The notes under the pieces are model-generated. The model saw only the letters and a program-made list of their open reading frames with translations, searched no databases and was not told where the DNA came from. Of a DNA stretch of 64,000 nucleotides, positions 43,748-53,229 are shown piece after piece. This DNA is from Paenibacillus sp. JJ-223 (GTDB lineage: Bacteria; Bacillota; Bacilli; Paenibacillales; Paenibacillaceae). The number at the start of each line of letters is the position of its first letter. Position 1 is the first letter of the stretch. The stretch lies in NCBI RefSeq assembly GCF_927798175.1, contig NZ_CAKMMP010000017.1, forward strand, positions 62,001-126,000, in the 5' to 3' direction. A program made the position numbers and the translations under genes.

Positions 43748-44367
43748 TGGCTCAAGCAGCCGCTAAGAAAGGTCATGACCATGCACATGGTCATGATCAC
43801 GGTCACCATGACCCGCAAGAATTGAAAGTACTCGGTTTCTGGTTCTTCCTGATTTCCGACGTAATCCTGTTCTCCGTATTGTTCGCAACGTTCATCGTTT
43901 TGCGCCACAATACGGCAGGCGGTCCTACGCTGGAAGAATTGATCAAAATGCCAGGGGTTATCGCCGAAACGTTTATCTTGTTAACAAGTTCATTTACCAG
44001 CGGTTTGGCCGTTCTGGCCATGAACCAAGGCAAAGTGAAACAGTTGATCAGCTGGTTGGTCGTTACGGCCCTTCTCGGCGCAGGGTTTATCGCGCTTGAG
44101 GTTACCGAGTTTATCGAAATGATCCACGAAGGTTTCAACTACACGACTAGCGCAGCTTCCGGCGCGTTCTTTACCCTTGTGGGTACGCACGGACTTCACG
44201 TTTCGCTTGGTCTGATCTGGATGATCGGTTTGATGTTCCAGCTGAAGAAACGCGGCATTACCGACGTTACGCGCGGTAAAGTCAACGTGATCAGCTTGTA
44301 CTGGCACTTTTTGGACGTCGTATGGATTTTCCTCCTGTCGGTCGTCTACCTGATGGGGGTGATGTAA
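43747..44367 (+). CDS. qoxC: Quinol oxidase subunit III
   Basis: A 206-residue subunit with five helices (for example LGFWFFLISDVILFSVLFATFIV), matching the short quinol-oxidase form of subunit III. Conserved segments are FLLTSSF-like ILLTSSFTSGLAV, FIALEVTEFIEMIHEG, and GTHGLHVSLGLIWM. The N-terminus is notable for its His-rich tail HDHAHGHDHGHHD, which could bind metal ions. It starts at the base where qoxB stops, so translation is coupled. It stabilizes the catalytic core rather than holding a redox centre. Confidence 0.9.
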   Translation: MAQAAAKKGHDHAHGHDHGHHDPQELKVLGFWFFLISDVILFSVLFATFIVLRHNTAGGPTLEELIKMPGVIAETFILLTSSFTSGLAVLAMNQGKVKQLISWLVVTALLGAGFIALEVTEFIEMIHEGFNYTTSAASGAFFTLVGTHGLHVSLGLIWMIGLMFQLKKRGITDVTRGKVNVISLYWHFLDVVWIFLLSVVYLMGVM

Positions 44368-44368
44368 G

Positions 44369-44698
44369 ATGGCACAGCACAACTCGCATGATGCCCATGG
44401 ACATGAGCAACATGGTTCGCTCAAGTCTTATGTCATCGGTTTTATCCTGTCCATCGTCCTGACAATCATCCCATTGGTGGTTGTACTCAACGACATGATG
44501 GGCAAAACCGGAACGTTGGTTGTCGTACTGGTAACGGCAGCACTTCAATTCATCGTGCAGCTCTTCTTCTTCATGCATATCCGTGAAGAGAAGTCGCCTC
44601 GTTGGAACGTCATGGGTCTGATCTTCGGATTGCTGATCATGCTGACGATCGTGGTCGGATCCGTTTGGATCATGCTGAACAACGTTGTAGCGCATTAA
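44369..44698 (+). CDS. qoxD: Quinol oxidase subunit IV
   Basis: A 109-residue three-helix subunit: about residues 20-42, 50-72 and 80-104. The N-terminus AQHNSHDAHGHEQHG is His-rich like that of QoxC. The family segments SYVIGFILSIVLTIIP, QFIVQLFFFMHIREE and MLTIVVGSVWIMLN are present. It lies 1 nt after qoxC, and its terminator closes the operon. Subunit IV assists assembly of the oxidase at the membrane. Confidence 0.9.
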   Translation: MAQHNSHDAHGHEQHGSLKSYVIGFILSIVLTIIPLVVVLNDMMGKTGTLVVVLVTAALQFIVQLFFFMHIREEKSPRWNVMGLIFGLLIMLTIVVGSVWIMLNNVVAH

Positions 44699-44707
44699 TG
44701 AATGCAG

Positions 44708-44750
44708 AAACCCTGTCTACCTCGAAAGAGGAGGCAGGGTTTCTTTTTTT
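44708..44750 (+). terminator. Terminator of the qox operon
   Basis: AAACCCTG-CCTC-GAAA-GAGG-CAGGGTTT hairpin followed by T residues. Confidence 0.85.
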
Positions 44751-44843
44751 ATTTCAACATTCAAAAAAAGGTACACAAACGATACAAAATGAACTAAAAT
44801 GAACATATACGAACTTATTAATGAGATGAAGGGAATGGTTTTC

Positions 44844-45683
44844 ATGCAAAATCGTTATGCAGCTCATCCGAATGAAGTAAAGCAATACGACACGTCCAGA
44901 TTGAGAGAAGAGTTTCTGATGGAGCAGCTGTTTGCTGTCGATGAGCTCGTTACGGTGTATTCTCATGTTGATCGTTATATTGTTGGAAGCGCTGTCCCGA
45001 AATCAAAAGATATTACGCTTGAAGTTAACCTGAAGGATATTGGTACAGACTTTTTCCTGGAACGCCGCGAGATCGGTATCATCAACGTAGGTGGACATGG
45101 CACGGTTACGGCGGATGGCCAGGGTTATGAGATCGGAGCGAAGGAATGCTTGTACATCGGCCGGGGCGTTAAGGAAGTCGTGTTCAAAAGCAACGGGCAA
45201 GAAGATGCGGCGCAGTTCTACTTTGTGTCCACGCCTGCACACCATACGTATCCGACCACAAAAGCGACGCAAGAGCAGGCACAGCCGAACCATCTGGGCA
45301 GCATCGAGAGTTCCAATGAACGCACAATCTACCGCTACATCCACCAAGGAGAAGGCGGGATCAAAAGCTGTCAGCTGGTGATGGGCATTACGGAACTCGA
45401 CAAGGGCAACATGTGGAACACGATGCCTGCGCATACCCACAATCGCCGTTCTGAAGTATACTTGTACTTTAACCTGCCGGAAGACGCAGTGGTATTCCAC
45501 ATGATGGGAGAACCGCAAGAGACGCGGCATTTGGTCGTACGGGACCGTCAGGCGATCATTTCTCCAAGCTGGTCCATTCACAGCGGCGTCGGTACGAGCA
45601 GCTATACGTTCTGTTGGGCGATGGCCGGCGAGAACCAAACGTTCGAAGACATGGACGGCGTGGCGATGAAAGATCTGAAATAG
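44844..45683 (+). CDS. kduI: 5-dehydro-4-deoxy-D-glucuronate isomerase
   Basis: A 279-residue cupin enzyme that converts 4-deoxy-5-ketouronate (from unsaturated galacturonate or glucuronate) to 3-deoxy-D-glycero-2,5-hexodiulosonate. Zinc-ligand motifs are present: MPAHTHNRRSEVYLYF supplies His and Glu, and SPSWSIHSGVGTSSYTF another His. The N-terminal RYAAHPNEVKQYDT and FFLERREIGIINVGG are typical of KduI. The start ATG 44844 follows GAAGGGAATGGTTTTC and gives normal family length; an earlier in-frame ATG at 44799 is less likely. It is followed by a DeoR regulator and kduD, the next enzyme of the pathway. Confidence 0.92.
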   Translation: MQNRYAAHPNEVKQYDTSRLREEFLMEQLFAVDELVTVYSHVDRYIVGSAVPKSKDITLEVNLKDIGTDFFLERREIGIINVGGHGTVTADGQGYEIGAKECLYIGRGVKEVVFKSNGQEDAAQFYFVSTPAHHTYPTTKATQEQAQPNHLGSIESSNERTIYRYIHQGEGGIKSCQLVMGITELDKGNMWNTMPAHTHNRRSEVYLYFNLPEDAVVFHMMGEPQETRHLVVRDRQAIISPSWSIHSGVGTSSYTFCWAMAGENQTFEDMDGVAMKDLK

Positions 45684-45743
45684 GACAGCTTCCGCTTCGG
45701 CCCGAATCCGAAATTATTATGTTTGCATAGGAAGTTGATCGAT

Positions 45744-46502
45744 ATGAACTCATTGAAAAGACATGAAAAAATTATGGAAGCACTGCTGGAGCGCCAGGAA
45801 GTGACCGTTAGCGATCTGAGCGACCTGCTGCAGGTGACCGGCAAAACGGTGCGGGAAGACCTGGACAAACTGGAGAGCATGGGCTTGCTTGTGCGGGTGC
45901 ACGGGGGTGCCATGTTGGCCCAGAATGACCAGTATGGCATTCTCAACATGCGCAGCGTAAACGAAAAGCACCAACCGGAAAAATCGGAGATTGCCGAGCG
46001 GGCGCTTGGTTATATCCAGATGGGCGATATCATCGCTCTCGATGGGGGGAGCACAACGCTCGAAATGGCCAAGCGGTTGGACAACCAGCCGCTGACGGTC
46101 ATCACGAACGATCTGTTCATCATTGCCGAGCTCACCAAGAAGGAACAGATTCGTCTTGTCGTTCCGGGCGGGGCCCGGGTCAGAAACATGCTGGTGGGGG
46201 ACGATACAGCGGCTTTTATATCTGGGCTTAACATTCATAAAGCGTTTATTTCCACAACGGCAGTTCATCCGGAGTTTGGCCTGTCCATCTATACGGGAGA
46301 TCTGGTTCCGTTAAAGAAAGCGATGATCTCGGCTTCCCAGCAGGTCTATGGCGTCGTTGACCATCACAAATTCGGGCAGTTCGCCTTGCGCACGTTTGCG
46401 CATTGCTCGGAACTGGATTGCATCATCACCGACAGCCGGCTGGATGCCGATACGGCGGCCTTGTATGAGCAGAGCGGCGTCCGCGTGGACAATGGCAGTT
46501 GA
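45744..46502 (+). CDS. DeoR family transcriptional regulator
   Basis: A 252-residue regulator. The N-terminal winged helix (residues about 5-58) reads KRHEKIMEALLERQEVTVSD, then LSDLLQVTGKTVREDLDKLE. The C-terminal DeoRC sugar-phosphate sensor (about 75-235) has IALDGGSTTLEMAK, LTVITNDLFII, and VYGVVDHHKFGQFAL. It probably represses the kdu genes and responds to a phosphorylated intermediate; its place between kduI and kduD supports this. ATG 45744 follows AGGAAG with a 9-nt spacer; earlier in-frame TTG codons lack a ribosome site. Confidence 0.87.
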   Translation: MNSLKRHEKIMEALLERQEVTVSDLSDLLQVTGKTVREDLDKLESMGLLVRVHGGAMLAQNDQYGILNMRSVNEKHQPEKSEIAERALGYIQMGDIIALDGGSTTLEMAKRLDNQPLTVITNDLFIIAELTKKEQIRLVVPGGARVRNMLVGDDTAAFISGLNIHKAFISTTAVHPEFGLSIYTGDLVPLKKAMISASQQVYGVVDHHKFGQFALRTFAHCSELDCIITDSRLDADTAALYEQSGVRVDNGS

Positions 46503-46599
46503 CGATCTCTTTGTTCGAAGCTGCTGCGCGGCATGTTCGCCTGCAGCTTGAACGTTCAACGATTTGATTTGCATCTTATAACATGCGGAGGAATCCATC

Positions 46600-47352
46600 A
46601 TGAACCCATTTGATTTGAATGGAAAAGTGGCAATGGTTACCGGTACTACAGGAGGTTTAGGACAAGGGATGGCGATCGGGCTTGCCGAAGCGGGAGCGGA
46701 CGTCGTGCTGGCCTCCTATTCGTCGTCCGAGGAGACAGCCCGCGCCATAGAGGCGCTTGGACGTAAGGCTTATTTGCTTAAAGCCGATTTGAGCCGTGAG
46801 GACGAGCTTGCGGATGTTTTCGAAAAAGCATTGTCCTTTCAAGGCAAGATCGACATTTTGGTCAACAATGCCGGTATCATTCGCCGGACGCCGGCTGCGG
46901 ACCATGCCAAGCAGGACTGGCATGATGTTATTGGTTTGAACCTGAACACGGTCTTTTTCCTGAGCCAATTGGCAGGCAGACATATGATGGAACGCGGCAG
47001 CGGGAAAATCATCAACATCGCGTCGATGCTGTCCTATCAGGGCGGAATCAACGTGCCGGGATACACGGCAAGCAAACATGGCGTAGCGGGCCTGACCAAA
47101 GCATTTGCGAATGAATGGGCAGGCAAAGGCGTGCAGGTTAACGCGATTGCGCCTGGATACATGGTGACGGACAATACAAGCCAGATTCGCGCCGATGAGC
47201 AGCGCTACAACGACATTACGGCACGTATTCCGGCCGGCCGCTGGGGAACGCCGGAGGATTTGAAAGGTCCGGTCGTATTCCTTGCTTCCGCAGCCTCGGA
47301 TTACTTGAATGGACATGTGCTTAACGTTGACGGGGGCTGGATGGCCCGCTAG
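46600..47352 (+). CDS. kduD: 2-dehydro-3-deoxy-D-gluconate 5-dehydrogenase
   Basis: A 250-residue short-chain dehydrogenase. The NAD(H)-binding motif is TGTTGGLGQGMA, the NNAG motif is VNNAGIIRR, and the catalytic residues are Ser in IASMLSYQGG and YTASK (Tyr, Lys). The segment GLGQGMAIGLAEAGADVVLAS and the ending VLNVDGGWMAR match KduD. It reduces 2,5-diketo-3-deoxygluconate to KDG, the reaction after KduI. KDG would then need a kinase, not seen here, and the aldolase encoded at 59537. Start ATG follows GCGGAGGAATCCATC. Confidence 0.9.
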   Translation: MNPFDLNGKVAMVTGTTGGLGQGMAIGLAEAGADVVLASYSSSEETARAIEALGRKAYLLKADLSREDELADVFEKALSFQGKIDILVNNAGIIRRTPAADHAKQDWHDVIGLNLNTVFFLSQLAGRHMMERGSGKIINIASMLSYQGGINVPGYTASKHGVAGLTKAFANEWAGKGVQVNAIAPGYMVTDNTSQIRADEQRYNDITARIPAGRWGTPEDLKGPVVFLASAASDYLNGHVLNVDGGWMAR

Positions 47353-47397
47353 TCCGTACGTTTGGCAATGATTCTGATGCATGAGGAGGACGATACG

Positions 47398-48243
47398 ATG
47401 AAGCTCGGCATACTTGCGCATACGTTCGGAAAGCTGCCGACAGCGCAGCTTGCACAAACCGTAGCGGACCATGGCTTCAACTCCGTGCAGCTGGCGCTCG
47501 CCAAGGCGCTGTCCGACGTTGATTCGGCTAACGGCAAGCTGAGCCCGGGGCTGGCGAACGAAATCGGGGAACAATTCGACCGGCGGGGCGTCAAGATTGC
47601 GGTTCTCGGCTGTTACATTAACCCGATCGATCCCGATCCGGTTCGCCGGAGAGCGGACATTGACCGTTTCAAGGAGCATTTGCGCTATGCGCGCGATTTC
47701 GGCTGCAGCATGGTAGCTACGGAGACCGGGGGTCTGGATACGTACCAAACCACATATCCCGATCATTATGAAGAGCATGCGTGGGGAATATTGAAAGCAA
47801 CGTTGGAAGAACTGACGGAGGAAGCGGAGAAATGGGGCGTGCATGCCGCGATCGAGCCTGTATCCACACACACGCTGCATACGCGGGAGCATATGGTTCG
47901 ACTTTTCGAGGAGATCCCGTCTTCCAATCTTGGCATGTTATTTGATCCATGCAATCTGATTAAACAGGAGCATGCAGCCGATCAGGCAGGATTTCTGAAA
48001 GAAGTCATGGAGACGCTCTATCAGCGCATTATCGTGATCCACGCCAAAGACGTGGCCTTCAATGCACAAGGCGAAAAATTCAATCCGGTGCCTGGCGAAG
48101 GCATTCTGGATTATCCTTTGTTCTTCGAATTGCTGAAAACCTATAAGCCGCACATCGACATTTCCCTCGAGGGCGTGACAGCAGAGCAGGCCGTTCCGGC
48201 TGCCAAGCATTTACGGGAAGTATGGGGCGGCGTACATGTATAG
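47398..48243 (+). CDS. Sugar phosphate isomerase/epimerase family protein
   Basis: A 281-residue TIM-barrel protein of the xylose-isomerase-like/AP endonuclease 2 family. The first strand is MKLGILAHTFGKLP. Metal-ligand candidates appear in ATETGG, AIEPVSTHTLH (Glu, His), LGMLFDPCNL (Asp), IVIHAKDVAFN (His, Asp) and DISLEGVT (Glu). These are the usual metal positions of the family. It lies 45 nt after kduD in the same operon, so it may isomerize or epimerize a uronate-derived sugar. The exact reaction is unknown. Start ATG follows GAGGAGGACGATACG. A strong terminator follows. Confidence 0.82.
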   Translation: MKLGILAHTFGKLPTAQLAQTVADHGFNSVQLALAKALSDVDSANGKLSPGLANEIGEQFDRRGVKIAVLGCYINPIDPDPVRRRADIDRFKEHLRYARDFGCSMVATETGGLDTYQTTYPDHYEEHAWGILKATLEELTEEAEKWGVHAAIEPVSTHTLHTREHMVRLFEEIPSSNLGMLFDPCNLIKQEHAADQAGFLKEVMETLYQRIIVIHAKDVAFNAQGEKFNPVPGEGILDYPLFFELLKTYKPHIDISLEGVTAEQAVPAAKHLREVWGGVHV

Positions 48244-48276
48244 TGGTTCCGATTCGTTGCCCATATGAAGCCACCG

Positions 48277-48306
48277 AAAGCCTTTGCCTTCTGCAAAGGC
48301 TTTTTT
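48277..48306 (+). terminator. Terminator of the kdu operon
   Basis: AAAGCCTTTGC / GCAAAGGCTTT stem with a T tail, extended by outer AGC-ACC / GGT-GCT pairing. Confidence 0.9.
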
Positions 48307-48428
48307 GGTAGCTATGGAATGGTATGTTCATGATCAATGTGTAGCGCCGATAATTGAAAAAATATATTTCTCATCGGAAAAATCGGAAATATCTCTTTCC
48401 AAATGCCACATCTTGTGAGAGAATATGA

Positions 48429-49808
<1,380 letters not shown>

Positions 49809-49877
49809 GGATGACGCAGGGCAATCCTTGATATGAAGCTGGCATGGTGTTTGCAACTTCAACGTTTTTGCATATGG

Positions 49878-49905
49878 AACCGTCATCCGCTGGATGGCGG
49901 TTTTT
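49878..49905 (+). terminator. Terminator after metY
   Basis: ACCG-CATCC-GCT-GGATG-CGGT followed by TTTT. Confidence 0.8.
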
Positions 49906-49946
49906 GGTCTGCGCAGGCAGATGTTGGAGTTTTTGCATGGGGACCA

Positions 49947-50019
49947 TTTACAAATGGGGAAGATCAGGCATATAATATAGAAAAGTTGTATTGAGTAAAA
50001 ATAATTGCATAAGTACAAA
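49947..50019 (+). promoter_or_regulatory. Two candidate promoters of the metal ATPase gene
   Basis: TTTACA (49947-49952), 18-nt spacer, TATAAT (49971-49976). Downstream, TTGAGT (49991-49996), 17-nt spacer, TACAAA (50014-50019). The second places the transcription start inside the Fur-like box at 50022. Confidence 0.5.
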
Positions 50020-50021
50020 AA

Positions 50022-50036
50022 TGATTATCATTCTCA
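50022..50036 (+). promoter_or_regulatory. Fur/PerR-family box, first copy
   Basis: TGATTATCATTCTCA matches the Fur 7-1-7 consensus TGATAATNATTATCA at 13 of 15 positions, and the PerR form at 11. Confidence 0.6.
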
Positions 50037-50046
50037 TTTTGACCAG

Positions 50047-50077
50047 CATGCTGCTGCGGGATTCCCGCAGCAGCATG
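50047..50077 (+). other. Perfect 14-bp hairpin in the ATPase leader
   Basis: CATGCTGCTGCGGG-ATT-CCCGCAGCAGCATG, an uninterrupted 14-bp stem with a 3-nt loop, between two Fur-like boxes and 80 nt before the start codon. The following TGTCATTTTA is only weakly T-rich, so it may or may not terminate. Confidence 0.7.
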
Positions 50078-50100
50078 TGTCATTTTAGGGGCAGTAACAA

Positions 50101-50115
50101 TGGCTCTCATTCTCA
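50101..50115 (+). promoter_or_regulatory. Fur-like box, second copy
   Basis: TGGCTCTCATTCTCA shares 12 of 15 bases with the box at 50022-50036 but fits the Fur palindrome only moderately in its left half. Confidence 0.35.
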
Positions 50116-50157
50116 ATACGGCGACACATTTTTTCATACGAAAGGAACGTGATCCTT

Positions 50158-52104
50158 ATGCAAGCTGTACATCAGCCTTTACAAACCAAAGCAAACGAAC
50201 GTAGACCGGCAAATTCTACCGGACCGAACCGGGGCCGTCGGCCGAACTTCCGGGCCATGCTTCGAAATAAGGAAATGCAGGCTGCACTTGGCAGCGGGTT
50301 GTTAATGCTCTTCGCGTGGGGAATATCCTCGTGGTCAAGCGTGCTGTCCGTGGTTTTATATATCGCGGCTTATGTTATGGGGGGATGGACCAAAGCGAAG
50401 GAAGGCGTAGAAACACTGGTCAAGGAGCGGGACTTGGACGTCAATTTGCTTATGATTGCTGCGTCGCTTGGCGCGGCCGCGATTGGTTATTGGAACGAAG
50501 GGGCTATGCTCATCTTCATATTTGCCCTGAGCGGTGCATTGGAAAGCTACGCGACGGAACGCAGCCACAAGGATATTTCATCCTTGTTGGCACTCAAACC
50601 GGAGACGGCTCTGCGCATGGAAGACGGTCAGTTGAACCGCGTAACCATTGATGAACTTGAACAGGGAGACTTGCTGCTCGTCAAGCCGGGCGAACTTATT
50701 CCGGCGGATGGGATCGTCTGCCGCGGAAGCTCGTTCGTACATCAGGCATCCATTACCGGGGAGCCGATGCCCGTGGATAAATCCCATGGAGACGAAGTGT
50801 ATGCGGGTACGGTGAACGGGGAAGGAGCCTTATATATAGAAGTTACCCGGTCGGAAGAAGGCTCGGTATTCGGTAAAATCATCAAATTGATAGAGGAAGC
50901 GCAGGCTGATGTTCCGGCGTCCCAACGGTTCATTGAACGCTTTGAGGGAATCTACGCCCGCGTTGTCGTCGCGGCCACGCTGCTGGTCATTGGCGGGGCG
51001 CCGATCCTGTTAGGCTGGTCGTGGGGAGAGGCGTTTTACAAAGCGATGGTTTTCCTGGTCGTTGCATCGCCGTGCGCTTTGGTATCCTCCATTATGCCCG
51101 TCATGTTATCAACGATGTCGAGCAGTGCGCGCAGAGGCATTCTGTTCAAGGGCGGGGCACACGTCGAAAACCTGGCTCAAACCCGTGTCGTTGCTTTCGA
51201 CAAAACAGGTACGCTGACGATGGGTACGCCGCAAGTTACGGATATGCTGATTGCGGATGGCTATGAACGTGATGAGGTGCTTGCAGCGGCGGCTGCGATC
51301 GAAAATCAGTCGATGCACCCCTTGGCGCGCGCGATTGTAGATCATGCCATGATGGAAGGGCTAGCCTTGCCGGATGCCGGGCAGGTGCAGGCTTTGACTG
51401 GCTCAGGCATTGAGGGCTGCGTAAATGGAGTGAACTGGAGCGTAGGCAAACTTGAGGGGAATGACCTTCCGGATCTTTCCGGTTGGAAGGATGCCATCCA
51501 TCGGCTGCAGCAGCAGGGAAAAACGATATCCGTGGTGAATGCGGATGGTCAACCCGCGGGTCTGATCGCCATGCGGGATGAGGTTCGGCCACAGGCTGCC
51601 GCCGCAGTACGCAAACTTGAAGCGATGGGTGTCCGAGTGGTGATGCTGACGGGGGACCGTCCTGAAACGGCCGCGGTCATTGCACGGGAGACAGGGGTAT
51701 GCGATGTCCATGCGGGCTTGCTTCCCGAAGACAAGGTTGCACAGGTGAAGGAGCTTCGTGAACGTTACGGGGCAGTGCTGATGGTGGGGGACGGCGTTAA
51801 CGATGCCCCTGCATTGGCGGCGGCCACGGTTGGTATGGGCATGGGCATGTCGGGAAGCGGCACGGCACTGGACGTCGCCGACGTGGTGCTGATGAACGAC
51901 AACATCGAGGAGATCGCCTGGGCGATCCGACAATCGCGCCGTGCGCAGCGCACGATGAAACAAAACATGGCTTTTGCGATTTCGGTCATTGCGGTTCTGA
52001 TCGGAGCCAATTTTCTGCAGAACGTGGCACTGCCGTTTGGCGTTGTCGGGCATGAGGGCAGCACCATTTTGGTCATTTTGAACGGGCTGCGCCTGCTGCG
52101 TTGA
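50158..52104 (+). CDS. P1B4-type metal efflux ATPase, PfeT/ZosA-like
   Basis: A 648-residue heavy-metal P-type ATPase with no N-terminal HMA domain. Key sites are the membrane motif S304-P305-C306 (SPCALVSSIMP), phosphorylated Asp348 in DKTGTLTMG, TGD in MLTGDRPET, GDGVNDAPALA, and HEGST from His632 in the last membrane helix. SPC plus HEG(G/S)T defines the P1B4 subgroup, which includes B. subtilis PfeT (formerly ZosA/YkvW) and Listeria FrvA, both Fe(II) exporters under PerR/Fur control. Cobalt export is another activity in this subgroup. The Fur-like boxes upstream support iron. ATG 50158 follows AAAGGAACGTGATCCTT. Confidence 0.87.
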   Translation: MQAVHQPLQTKANERRPANSTGPNRGRRPNFRAMLRNKEMQAALGSGLLMLFAWGISSWSSVLSVVLYIAAYVMGGWTKAKEGVETLVKERDLDVNLLMIAASLGAAAIGYWNEGAMLIFIFALSGALESYATERSHKDISSLLALKPETALRMEDGQLNRVTIDELEQGDLLLVKPGELIPADGIVCRGSSFVHQASITGEPMPVDKSHGDEVYAGTVNGEGALYIEVTRSEEGSVFGKIIKLIEEAQADVPASQRFIERFEGIYARVVVAATLLVIGGAPILLGWSWGEAFYKAMVFLVVASPCALVSSIMPVMLSTMSSSARRGILFKGGAHVENLAQTRVVAFDKTGTLTMGTPQVTDMLIADGYERDEVLAAAAAIENQSMHPLARAIVDHAMMEGLALPDAGQVQALTGSGIEGCVNGVNWSVGKLEGNDLPDLSGWKDAIHRLQQQGKTISVVNADGQPAGLIAMRDEVRPQAAAAVRKLEAMGVRVVMLTGDRPETAAVIARETGVCDVHAGLLPEDKVAQVKELRERYGAVLMVGDGVNDAPALAAATVGMGMGMSGSGTALDVADVVLMNDNIEEIAWAIRQSRRAQRTMKQNMAFAISVIAVLIGANFLQNVALPFGVVGHEGSTILVILNGLRLLR

Positions 52105-52154
52105 GAGGTGGTTTGATTTACCTCCAATTATTTCATGCAATCTTCATATGTGAA

Positions 52155-52207
52155 CAAAAAAAGAACCCGGAAGGCTGCGGCGTGTTCGCCGTCCGTTCGG
52201 GTTCTTA
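52155..52207 (-). terminator. Terminator between the convergent ATPase and ZIP genes
   Basis: AAGAACCCG (52161-52169) / CGGGTTCTT (52199-52207) with an inner GGC-GCC pairing. The T run lies on the minus-strand side, so it mainly serves the ZIP gene, and possibly the ATPase gene too. Confidence 0.8.
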
Positions 52208-52237
52208 AACATACATTCAGGGGTTCTCCGCCCCTGC

Positions 52238-52969
52238 TTAGAACAACTCGGTCAATCCAATCATCGTAATCAGTCCGAGCAAAAAGGAGACGGTCGCAAC
52301 GCGGGCATTGCCGTCGCCATGGCTTTCGGGAATGAGCTCCTTGTAAACGATGAACATCATCGCGCCGGCCGCAAACGCCAGACCGTAAGGAACCAGGCCC
52401 GCAACCAGGCTGCTGAGACTGTATCCGATCATGCTGGTCACAATCTCCACCGCACCGGTTAACGTAGCGATGCCGAGCGCTTTGAAACGCCCGATATTCT
52501 GGTTCACGAGAAAGAGGGCAACCAGAAATCCTTCCGGCGCATTCTGCAAACCGATGGAAAAGGCGATCAAGTTGCCGAGGTTCCCATCCGTGCTGGCGTA
52601 ACTGACGCCGACCGAGAGGCCTTCCGGCAAATTGTGCATCGTGATGGCTGCGATGATCATGAAAGCCTTCGCTTCGATCTTGAAAGGCATTTTCTCCGGA
52701 TTTTCCAGATCGACGTGCGGAATCTTCATCTCCAACACTAACAGCACCATGCTGCCAAGCAATACGCCAAGCGTTAATACGAATAAGTTCGATTGGCCAA
52801 GCGCTTCCGGAATGAGATTGTACATAGAAGCTGAGGTCATGATGCCTGCCGCGTATGCAAGCAAAATATCGCGCAGACGGTGCGTGACTTTGCGCATAAA
52901 CAAAATGGGTACGGCACCAAGGCCCGTGGACATGGCCGAGATAATGCTGCCTATGAGTGCATCGTTCAT
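52238..52969 (-). CDS. ZIP family metal transporter
   Basis: A 243-residue ZIP protein with eight likely helices. The metal-site helices are intact: ITMHNLPEGLSVGVS (helix 4) and IGLQNAPEGFLVALFL (helix 5), where the family has H-N-x-P-E-G. The loop between helices 3 and 4 contains a short charged stretch with His (MKIPHVDLENPEKMP). ZIP proteins import Zn2+, Fe2+ or Mn2+. The start ATG 52969 is chosen because it begins at the family boundary behind GGAGGG, though with a long spacer of 12 nt; ATG 53005 upstream is an alternative. A PerR-like box lies in its promoter region. Confidence 0.86.
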   Translation of the reverse strand: MNDALIGSIISAMSTGLGAVPILFMRKVTHRLRDILLAYAAGIMTSASMYNLIPEALGQSNLFVLTLGVLLGSMVLLVLEMKIPHVDLENPEKMPFKIEAKAFMIIAAITMHNLPEGLSVGVSYASTDGNLGNLIAFSIGLQNAPEGFLVALFLVNQNIGRFKALGIATLTGAVEIVTSMIGYSLSSLVAGLVPYGLAFAAGAMMFIVYKELIPESHGDGNARVATVSFLLGLITMIGLTELF

Positions 52970-53059
52970 GCTTTCATTATTCCCTCCTGATGAAGACTTC
53001 TTCATAATCGCTGCCGAGCATTGACACCTTTCAGAAAACAGATCATAATGAACAACAGA

Positions 53060-53074
53060 TTAGAATGATTATAA
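53060..53074 (-). promoter_or_regulatory. PerR-like box upstream of the ZIP gene
   Basis: TTAGAATGATTATAA matches the PerR consensus TTATAATNATTATAA at 14 of 15 positions. It overlaps a TATAAT on the minus strand (53074-53069), so binding would block transcription of the ZIP gene. It is 156 bp from trxB on the other strand and could act there too. Confidence 0.6.
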
Positions 53075-53229
53075 ATTACATTTCCATTTCTGCATAGGGC
53101 ATTGGTTATCCTATAGGCAGGTTTAGTGGACATGACGGTGGACTTTCCGCTTTAGTGTATGCTGAGTCATTTACATTTGATGCCTTATGGAGCATGACCT
53201 TTTTGCAGAAGACAGGGGAGGAACTATAC

